From Alloprevotella sp. oral taxon 473 str. F0040 (lineage in GTDB: Bacteria; Bacteroidota; Bacteroidia; Bacteroidales; Bacteroidaceae): 64,000 bases of DNA. Made by a program: the position numbers and the translations under genes. Of the stretch, positions 37,411 to 44,646 are shown piece after piece; position 1 is the first letter of the stretch; every line of letters begins with the position of its first letter. The notes under the pieces are model-generated. The model was not told the DNA's origin. It saw nothing but the letters and a program-made list of their open reading frames with translations, and did not search any database. The stretch lies in contig NZ_KB290717.1 of NCBI RefSeq assembly GCF_000318095.2, positions 367,930-431,929 on the forward strand. Direction: 5' to 3'.

Positions 37411-38277
37411 TTAATATGAGGTATTCATCGTTTCTGGCACACAAATATAGAAGTCAGAACGGCCCAACTGCCCCTCGTCTAAAGCCTCCACACTCTCCTG
37501 TCGCACAGCAGTTACGAGCGCAATGCGTAGCTGAGGGCAATAACGCAATAATTGTTCGATGATGCCTTTGCGAAAATCAGAATGATAGCTCCCGTTGAAA
37601 TGAACAAAGTGAATATTATGTTGCCAGTTTTGGGCTATATTCCAAGCCATTGTTGCATCCTTCAAAGCTTGCGCTTCAACATAATGCCCCCTATTGGAGT
37701 GCCTCGCCATAGCTCCCATCACTTCAAAGGCCTTTTCTGCACTAGAATCGCGTTCCACATAAATAGGTAACGGAGGTAGATAAGCTCGCGATGCACTAGA
37801 AAGACTATCCAACCAAGTAAGTCCATGCTCCTTTACAACATTCGCATAGCGACGAGGGACATTAGTTGCAATAAAAGGTAGTTTATTATCGTAGGCAATA
37901 GAGAGCAAAGGCGCATAATCGGTAGAATGATTAGGCCACAAACGACATTCTGCCTCAAAACGATCCCCAGAAATACGACGCTGCAGGTATTCGTCAAGAA
38001 TAAGCTGGTTGTCCGACTCAAACATCTCGGCTCCCACCATTACATTTTTCCCAAAACGATCCACAAAAGTCTGAAGCACATTTTGCTCCATCCAGTGTGT
38101 AATGGGGCAATTGTGCATTTCACCAAAGAAAACAACGTCAGCGCGCGACAGACTATCTATCATCGCATCATACGTAGTGGACTTTCCATTATGATCAAAC
38201 AAAGTGTAGGCCTGAGGTTGCTGGGCATACACTCCGCAAGTAAAGAGAAAGGTAAGCAGTATAAGCAGTTTACGCAT
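37411..38277 (-). CDS. ChaN-family haem/iron-associated protein
   Basis: A 288-residue secreted protein (signal peptide ending CGVYAQ) of the ChaN/DUF399 family: ADVVFFGEMHNCPITHWMEQ is the family opening, followed by VMVGAEMFESDNQLILDEYL and HFVHFNGSYHSDFRKGIIEQ. In Campylobacter, ChaN is an outer-membrane lipoprotein that binds haem. This copy has no lipobox, so it may be periplasmic. A role in iron or haem handling is family-based inference. It lies 45 bases downstream of the M16 peptidase gene. Confidence 0.85.
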   Translation of the reverse strand: MRKLLILLTFLFTCGVYAQQPQAYTLFDHNGKSTTYDAMIDSLSRADVVFFGEMHNCPITHWMEQNVLQTFVDRFGKNVMVGAEMFESDNQLILDEYLQRRISGDRFEAECRLWPNHSTDYAPLLSIAYDNKLPFIATNVPRRYANVVKEHGLTWLDSLSSASRAYLPPLPIYVERDSSAEKAFEVMGAMARHSNRGHYVEAQALKDATMAWNIAQNWQHNIHFVHFNGSYHSDFRKGIIEQLLRYCPQLRIALVTAVRQESVEALDEGQLGRSDFYICVPETMNTSY

Positions 38278-38322
38278 ATATTATAGAGATAAAAAGGTAA
38301 TTAAATCTGAAATTTGAACTGA

Positions 38323-41211
38323 TTATTCAGCAAGGAAAAGCCAATGTTCCTGTTGGATGAGGACCTGGAAGCCACGTTGCACGTCTTCTGGCCGTATGCT
38401 TTCCAAGACGTCCTCATATCGATTGAAATCCTCTAGACTTTCTTCGTTTTTAATCAAGCGTTCTATTGCCGTTCTCCAGGCTGCAGCATCGTCTGGTGCC
38501 AGTTCATCATTCTTGGCAATAAGGAAAGGACGTTTCAATTGCGCCAATTCTGCTTCACTCAAAGGCACTTGTTTGAGATTCTTCTCTATTTCAGTCATCA
38601 CCTCCTGAATTTTCTTCCGTTGATGGGGTGCAGCGGTTAAACTAACATCCATCAGAAAGTGCGCCCATGGGCTAGCATCATAGAAAAGCGACACATAAGG
38701 TGAATAGACTAAGCCTTCTTTTTCCCTTACAATCTCAATGACGCGCTGTCTAAGAGCATCACGCATGAGTTTCAGTACGAGGGAAGAGCGCAATCCAGGC
38801 TCATATTGTCCACTCCAAAGTCGTTCGATGCGCAGCAATTCAGTTTTATCTCCTGCATTATCTGAAAATTGCAGCCAAGTTTCAGCAGTTTGGCTAGGTG
38901 ATGTCCAAGGTCTTTGAGTGGTATATTGAGGATGTGCCGCAGGAAGTTGACTAAAAACAGCAGCAATGCACTTGAGTTCTTCTTGAGCATCAAAAGTTCC
39001 CGTCACGATGATGGTCGTGTGTTCAGTTGGTGCATAGAGGTGATGATAAAATGCAGCTATATCGTCCAACTTCATTCGCTTCAAATCCAAGCTGTCTGGC
39101 TCCTTTGCTGTAAAAGGTAGCACATGACCAGCCCATTTATCCACTTCTTGGTTGATTAAATGCTCTGGCGAACGATGAAGCATACGTGACAAAGTTGTTT
39201 CTTTGCCTTGCTGCTCTAAAAGTTCTTGACGCACATCTTCAAAATCATTGTAACGCAACTCTGGATAAAGCCACTTTTCGCGCAAGAAATTGTAAAACAA
39301 CCGACTATTCTTTGTGGCAGTTTGTCCCAAAAATCCGTGCCAATGGTGCTCCATTGAGGTAATCAACGTGATGCCGTGCGCCATTTGAAAATCTGGCAAG
39401 GCTTCAGCTGGTAGGCTTCTCGTACCTCCCATATCCATATATCCTGCAGTACCTTCTAAAAGATTATACTTTTCAATAGGGATACTGGCAGTACCTTGAG
39501 GAGCAATGACGCTGATGTGCATCAAGCTATCGGCAGAAGGCGTTGGCTTAAGCACAATGCGCAGTCCATTCTTCAACCGAGCATCAGTTATTTTGAGGTT
39601 GGAATAGAACTTTTGTTCCACTACCATACGCTCATCGTAGGCTGGAAATGTAGAGAATTCCTTAGGAATCTTCACTTCCTGCGAAGCTGTCTCCGCCACT
39701 TCTCGATATTCATAGTAAGGACGACGGCCCCGCGTGCCTTTCTTCCAAAACCATTCCCAAAGTTTACTGCGCTCAGCTTCTGACTCCTCGGATTGTTTAA
39801 TTCGATTTGTCCTAACGGCAACCAACATACTTTGGTCAGCGGCTTGCATCCATCGCTTGAGCATCCGCTGCAAATCAGCACTTGTCGTTTCATCGACACC
39901 AGTTATCAACTGTTGCCACTGGAGAGAATCCGAAAAATAGCGATCACCTACAACAGCATAATCGATGAAATCATCGCACCACACCGCAGAACTACGAGCA
40001 CGCATGGGATTCTTCTGCTGCATAGATGCGATAAAGTGTCGTTTGGCGCTACGCAATTCTGGACCACACCAACCATCAGTAACCATTTGTTGGAATGCCA
40101 TCGCGACTTGTCGAACACTATCTCGCAAACTTTGTACATCTGGAGCTCCCACACTCGTTGTGAAGTGATTTACATTGCCGAGATACCATGCATCACTCAA
40201 AGAACTTCGCATACCCAAAGCACGGAGTCTGCGTTCAGCCAGCAGCATTAGTAGTTTTCCTCGCTGTATTTCAAGGGCATCTCCCATAGTGCGCTGGGGA
40301 TTAACGCGATGAGGCACAATGAGCTCAGCAGAAGTGCTAGAAATGAGTTCATCGTGCAACACCATCACTTGAACTCCCTTATCATATTTGAAAGGAGAGA
40401 TGTCATCAGACGAAGACTTTGCAGGAATCTTTCCAAAGACATTCTTCACCTTCTCCTGAAGTTTATCTGCATCTATCGCACCTACAACAATGAGTGTTGC
40501 ACGATTAGGGTTATACCATTGTGTATAAAACTGACGCAACCCCTCAGACGTGATTAAGGACACCTCATTTGGCGTCCCAATAGGCAACCTTGCATACGCT
40601 CCTTTTCCATGTTTTAGCGAAAAGAAATCATCATTCGTGTTGTAGGCTCTAATTTCTTCTTGAATGATTCCCTTCTCCTGTTCCACCTTTTGGGGCAAAA
40701 TGCTAATTTTATCCAGCCATTCTGCCACCATCGGTAAAGATTGCTCCAATAGCTCCATGTCATTGGGGAGCGAAGGCACAGCAGTTTGATAGACGGTTCG
40801 GTCATATCCTGTCATAGCATTGATGTCTTGACCAAACTTCATACCATGTTGCTCCCAAAAACTCACCATTTCTCGCTGCGGATAAGACTGAGTTCCTCCA
40901 AAAGCAAGATGTTCGATGAAATGCGCATGCCCATGTTGGTGAGTCTTCTCTGCAACTGATCCGACATTAAGCACAAGGCGTATTTCTGCACGTCCCGAAG
41001 GTTGTGCATTTGGCATCAGCATATAGCGCAAACCATTGGGAAGAGTTCCCGTAACAAGTTGCTTTGGCAAAGACACCAATGTGCGCGATTTGAAAGGTAC
41101 ACTCGCCCACCCCATCTGATTTCCTACCATCCATAAGGAACAACAAAGTAGGCACTTAGATAGATGGGAGGAAAGAAGAAGTCGAAACACAGAGTATCGA
41201 GATAAAAACAT
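38323..41211 (-). CDS. M16 family zinc metallopeptidase, large two-domain form
   Basis: A 962-residue peptidase with the inverted zinc motif HFIEH at residues 97-101 and a likely third ligand Glu177 in VEQEKGIIQEEIR. A second M16 domain without the metal site follows (from about residue 530). The N-terminus is hydrophobic (LLLSSHLSKCLLCCSLWMVG), a possible signal for export. The pattern, including the GHAHFIEHLAFGGTQSYP segment, matches the PqqL/pitrilysin-like enzymes of Bacteroidales, which trim peptides in the periplasm. Its place between the SusCD pair and ChaN suggests digestion of an imported protein ligand. Confidence 0.92.
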   Translation of the reverse strand: MFLSRYSVFRLLLSSHLSKCLLCCSLWMVGNQMGWASVPFKSRTLVSLPKQLVTGTLPNGLRYMLMPNAQPSGRAEIRLVLNVGSVAEKTHQHGHAHFIEHLAFGGTQSYPQREMVSFWEQHGMKFGQDINAMTGYDRTVYQTAVPSLPNDMELLEQSLPMVAEWLDKISILPQKVEQEKGIIQEEIRAYNTNDDFFSLKHGKGAYARLPIGTPNEVSLITSEGLRQFYTQWYNPNRATLIVVGAIDADKLQEKVKNVFGKIPAKSSSDDISPFKYDKGVQVMVLHDELISSTSAELIVPHRVNPQRTMGDALEIQRGKLLMLLAERRLRALGMRSSLSDAWYLGNVNHFTTSVGAPDVQSLRDSVRQVAMAFQQMVTDGWCGPELRSAKRHFIASMQQKNPMRARSSAVWCDDFIDYAVVGDRYFSDSLQWQQLITGVDETTSADLQRMLKRWMQAADQSMLVAVRTNRIKQSEESEAERSKLWEWFWKKGTRGRRPYYEYREVAETASQEVKIPKEFSTFPAYDERMVVEQKFYSNLKITDARLKNGLRIVLKPTPSADSLMHISVIAPQGTASIPIEKYNLLEGTAGYMDMGGTRSLPAEALPDFQMAHGITLITSMEHHWHGFLGQTATKNSRLFYNFLREKWLYPELRYNDFEDVRQELLEQQGKETTLSRMLHRSPEHLINQEVDKWAGHVLPFTAKEPDSLDLKRMKLDDIAAFYHHLYAPTEHTTIIVTGTFDAQEELKCIAAVFSQLPAAHPQYTTQRPWTSPSQTAETWLQFSDNAGDKTELLRIERLWSGQYEPGLRSSLVLKLMRDALRQRVIEIVREKEGLVYSPYVSLFYDASPWAHFLMDVSLTAAPHQRKKIQEVMTEIEKNLKQVPLSEAELAQLKRPFLIAKNDELAPDDAAAWRTAIERLIKNEESLEDFNRYEDVLESIRPEDVQRGFQVLIQQEHWLFLAE

Positions 41212-41431
41212 CGAAATTCATTATAATGTAGATCACAGAACTTTAGAATAACTCAGCCCTGATCTACTCAAACGTATGAGCCACGCTCTTACTCCTATGA
41301 TAATTCCAGAGGAAATTTCATAGAAAGGCTCAACCAAAGGGAATAGACAGCTCCCCAAAAAACAACTTAGTGCTAAGGTTGTGCCACAACAAGAGTTGCT
41401 ACACAGCCTTAGCCAAGGTATAGCTTGAATT

Positions 41432-42433
41432 TTAATCGTAGTCAATGTAGCAACGCGTGTAGCCCATGCCACCAGCGTCAAAGGAAAACTCAAAATGTAG
41501 CTTTCCAGTTTTGAAATCTACACTAGCCTTTGGAGCAATAAAGTTCTCAGCCTCATCATATTCATTTTTTTCAGACGAGGAAGTATTGAGATAATGCAAA
41601 GGATCTGGCGTTCCATCTTTACCGTCATTTGTGATTTCTGCCAATTCCTCCCAACGCTCAAGCGTTTGTTCTTTTACGATTTGCTGAGCTTTATCCCAAG
41701 TAGAGAAATAATACTGAAAAGGAATGCGACGTGTAGGGTCACCAGAGGCATCTTTCTGATCGGCTATAAAGTTCACAGAAGCATTAACTCCAGCATTCAC
41801 ATTACTAAAAGTCAAACCATCTAGCGCTACATTGAAGTCGCCAAAGCTATTTTTATGCCAATTAAGGATTTCCATCACCTTCTTGTAGTCTTCCCCTGCA
41901 TCTTCGCCGTACCAAAACTCGTCGTTTCCAACGGTGAGTTGATACAACAGATAGCGCTGATAATTAGTCAGTCCTAGTGGATTATATGTCATTTTCAGCA
42001 CAGGTTTCTCAGGAGTTGATTGTTCACTGAGGGTGATGATGGTAAAATCCTCTAGGTTACGTTCATAAGGCTGAGTGAAAGCTTGCATACTCTCATAACC
42101 TGGAAAGAATAAACGAGCATGAAGTTTCTTCACACCAAGCACCTTGGTGAGATCTATGCCGAGTTTCTCATGATAACCTTTGACAAGCTGCTGTTGTGCT
42201 ACTGTGAGTTGTGGTGCTTCTAGCGCACGCACGACAACACTATCCACATCTGAAACAGCGTATTGAGCATCACCCACCATCAATTTACCATTATTAAGCG
42301 GTAAACTTTGGTCTTTGAGCGTTGAAAAATCCCACATCTTACTTGAGTTGGGCTGATACACACCAAGCGTCTGTGCTGACGATGCCCCAATACCACAAAG
42401 CAATATCATCGCTGCAATAAAGGTACGCTTCAT
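41432..42433 (-). CDS. Secreted protein of unknown function
   Basis: I do not recognise this 333-residue protein. It has a signal peptide (MKRTFIAAMILLCGIGASSA). An N-terminal stretch, LPLNNGKLMVGDAQYAVSDV, resembles the short DGT/NGK beta motif found in the two other secreted proteins of this cluster. It is acidic and rich in aromatic residues. Its start codon overlaps the stop of the upstream gene (ATGA), so the two are translationally coupled. A surface or periplasmic ligand-binding role is a guess from position. Confidence 0.7.
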   Translation of the reverse strand: MKRTFIAAMILLCGIGASSAQTLGVYQPNSSKMWDFSTLKDQSLPLNNGKLMVGDAQYAVSDVDSVVVRALEAPQLTVAQQQLVKGYHEKLGIDLTKVLGVKKLHARLFFPGYESMQAFTQPYERNLEDFTIITLSEQSTPEKPVLKMTYNPLGLTNYQRYLLYQLTVGNDEFWYGEDAGEDYKKVMEILNWHKNSFGDFNVALDGLTFSNVNAGVNASVNFIADQKDASGDPTRRIPFQYYFSTWDKAQQIVKEQTLERWEELAEITNDGKDGTPDPLHYLNTSSSEKNEYDEAENFIAPKASVDFKTGKLHFEFSFDAGGMGYTRCYIDYD

Positions 42434-42909
42434 CTTACAAAGATTTTAGTAGATTTATCTTTTACGCGGAGCACATACAAGCCATTAGTTGGTACGGTGC
42501 CTACAGTCTCAAATTGGGCACTACGCTGCACATGAGTAGAAACCAGCTGCCCATTGAGGGAATAAAGCGCTGAAACAGTGCCAACAGGAGCATTAACGAG
42601 CACCTCTTGACCTTGAAGTTGCCACAAAGCTTGTTGTTGAATAGGGCTAATTCCAGTGGGCACTACTGAAAGTTGGAGAGCGCCAAAAGTGGCGAGTGAA
42701 AAACTTTCTGTTTGACCATTTTGCGTGAAGTGAACCTTCCCATCTGAAAATGTAATCTTCAGGTGTTTAGCAGAGAAAGATTTAATTTCCTTGGTGCCAT
42801 CAAGAAGTTTGATGACCCCTTCTTTGGTGTTTTTGTTGCTGTCTGCCGTTTGTGCCAAAGCTGGCACAGTAGAAAGCAATAGCAACAACGCTGCGTAAAC
42901 TTTTTTCAT
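42430..42909 (-). CDS. Small secreted protein with T9SS-like C-terminal sequence
   Basis: A 159-residue exported protein (signal peptide ending TVPALAQ). The C-terminal third, with SALYSLNGQLVSTHV and NGLYVLRVKDKSTKIFVR, resembles the beta-sandwich sorting domains of type IX secretion substrates (NG-x-Y-x-V-x-V, then a basic end). Between them lies an NGK/DGK beta motif (IKLLDGTKEIKSFSAKHLKI). If the domain is genuine the protein would go to the cell surface. It overlaps the next gene by 4 bases and starts about 85 bases after a periodic repeat array. Confidence 0.65.
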   Translation of the reverse strand: MKKVYAALLLLLSTVPALAQTADSNKNTKEGVIKLLDGTKEIKSFSAKHLKITFSDGKVHFTQNGQTESFSLATFGALQLSVVPTGISPIQQQALWQLQGQEVLVNAPVGTVSALYSLNGQLVSTHVQRSAQFETVGTVPTNGLYVLRVKDKSTKIFVR

Positions 42910-42994
42910 ATCGTGATTGTTTAAGTTGGTGCAAAGAAATGAACTGTAACTTCAGAGCTATGCTAAGAAGCTACGGGTGTTAGCTCTAACGATA

Positions 42995-43090
42995 TCGGAG
43001 TTTTTTGAAAAAAACTCGGAGATTCTCAGAAAAATGTCAGAGGAATTTGGAAAAATGTCGGAGATTTTTTTCGGACTTCTCCCACATTCG
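42995..43090. repeat. Degenerate tandem array, 21-base period (array A)
   Basis: Successive units start at 42995, 43016, 43037 and 43058, exactly 21 bases apart. They open TCGGAG, TCGGAG, TCAGAG, TCGGAG. Units share T-rich centres and A-runs (GAAAAAAAC, AGAAAAATG, GGAAAAATG). A fifth, shorter element starts TCGGAC at 43071. The array lies between a SusD-like gene and the next secreted-protein gene, all on the minus strand. It has no coding capacity and no CRISPR-like spacers. Confidence 0.6.
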
Positions 43091-43128
43091 TATCAATATC
43101 TCTGAGAATCATCAGAAAGCGGCAAACG

Positions 43129-44628
43129 CTATTCTCCTAATCTCAGACGCGGCCAACCAAAATTCTGTGTAGCACGGTCATTGTAGAGATATTCGCCCTT
43201 GGGAATTGGGAGATTCCAACGATAGTCGTTAGCTGAAATGCGTTGTTTGTTGGACTGCCCTTCATTCCAATGGCTCAGGAGCGTATGGCGATAGCGCTTT
43301 ATATCGAAAAAACGCTCCCCTTCGCCAAGAAACTCTTGTTGTTTTTCTTGTAGAATGGCGGAAAGCAACGAATCGCCATCCAAGTTTGTGGCCAATAAAG
43401 GGGCTTTACGTTGACTTAGATAGTTATTCATCACGGCTATCGCTTCGGCAGCTTTGCCTTGATGTGCTAAGGCTTCTGCTAGTATGAAGTAAGCACCAGC
43501 TGTGCGGTACAAACTGACATAGTGCGTTTCGCCAGAGGCGCCACCATTCGTGCGAGACCAATTGACGGCATTGTACTTACCCAAGCAATGATTCATTTGC
43601 TTTAAGGGAGACTCTGGCAATTTCTTGTCAAAAGCAGTGACATCACGTCGCAAATCAGTCTGACCGAAACGAGAAAGCACGGCTGGATTTACCGTGAAAC
43701 AATCCCCTGTTTGTCGGTCATACACGATTTCCGTATAGAAATATCTGTTGATGTAGGGAGCAAAAATACGAGCACTGCACATATTACCTTGCCACAATTG
43801 TTGATACACCTCAGGGTTGAGAGAGAGAGTACCACCTTTTTGTTCTATCACTAAGCGAGCCCATCGCTCAGCTTCGGCAAAATCCCCTGCATATAACTCT
43901 AATTCCGCACGAAGATAGGCAGCTGCAATCGACGTGAACCAATGCTGTTCGTTGTTAGTCGAAGAAACTTCTGTTTTGTTTGGGGCGCTAAAACTTGCGA
44001 AAGGGGTACTGCGTTCGAGTATATTGCGAATACTATCGATGCTCTCTCCTACCGATAAGCGAGGAAAAGCCGACATTTGAAGATGATCTTTGAAGATGAT
44101 GCCCGCACTATCAGAAGCTACAGATGGAATAGGCGCAAATGCTCGAAGCAACTGGAAGTAAGCATAAGCCTTTATACGTTGACTTTCTAAAGCTATGCTC
44201 TGAAGCTCAGTCGACTTAGGTAAAGAGTCAACTCGCTCTGCCACAGCATTCGCCACAGCAATGCTAGAATAATAGCGTGCCCACAAATCATTCGCCAGGT
44301 TTGTCAGTTCATCAGCATCAAAACTGGCGAGTTTCTGAAGCGAAGGACTGCTACGCAGTTTATAAGTGGGACGAAAATCATCACTCAGCACGGACCAAGT
44401 AAAATGCTCCAAAGGCAGATTTGCATAGGCTGTTGCCAAAAGCTCACGCGCAGTCTGAGCATTCACAACAGCATTGGGGTCTGCATATCGATTTTCATAA
44501 GGAACATCGAGAGAACAGCCTTGAAAACTCAAAAACAGTCCCAATAATACTGTGCCAACGATGAGAGAGGGGCGTTGGGACTTTGTACAACGCACACCAA
44601 ACGATTGAGAGCCAAAGTAGAATTTCAT
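43129..44628 (-). CDS. SusD/RagB-family outer-membrane lipoprotein
   Basis: A 499-residue nutrient-binding lipoprotein. The lipobox-like LFLSFQGC places the acylated Cys at residue 38, later than usual, so a downstream start is possible. The SusD/RagB fold is visible in the tetratricopeptide-like helices (ELLATAYANLPLEHFTW, KAYAYFQLLRAFAP) and in the C-terminal LAEALAHQGKAAEAIAVMNN and GEGERFFDIKRYRHTLLSHW, a hallmark of the family. It lids the SusC-like barrel encoded immediately upstream, 18 bases away. RagB relatives bind peptides and SusD relatives bind glycans. Confidence 0.92.
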   Translation of the reverse strand: MKFYFGSQSFGVRCTKSQRPSLIVGTVLLGLFLSFQGCSLDVPYENRYADPNAVVNAQTARELLATAYANLPLEHFTWSVLSDDFRPTYKLRSSPSLQKLASFDADELTNLANDLWARYYSSIAVANAVAERVDSLPKSTELQSIALESQRIKAYAYFQLLRAFAPIPSVASDSAGIIFKDHLQMSAFPRLSVGESIDSIRNILERSTPFASFSAPNKTEVSSTNNEQHWFTSIAAAYLRAELELYAGDFAEAERWARLVIEQKGGTLSLNPEVYQQLWQGNMCSARIFAPYINRYFYTEIVYDRQTGDCFTVNPAVLSRFGQTDLRRDVTAFDKKLPESPLKQMNHCLGKYNAVNWSRTNGGASGETHYVSLYRTAGAYFILAEALAHQGKAAEAIAVMNNYLSQRKAPLLATNLDGDSLLSAILQEKQQEFLGEGERFFDIKRYRHTLLSHWNEGQSNKQRISANDYRWNLPIPKGEYLYNDRATQNFGWPRLRLGE

Positions 44629-44646
44629 CGAGACTAGTATTATAAG

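Noticed and set aside
39793-40251. 152-residue plus-strand frame opposite the M16 peptidase gene
   Set aside because: Antisense shadow; low-complexity Thr/Ser/His-rich sequence without known motifs.
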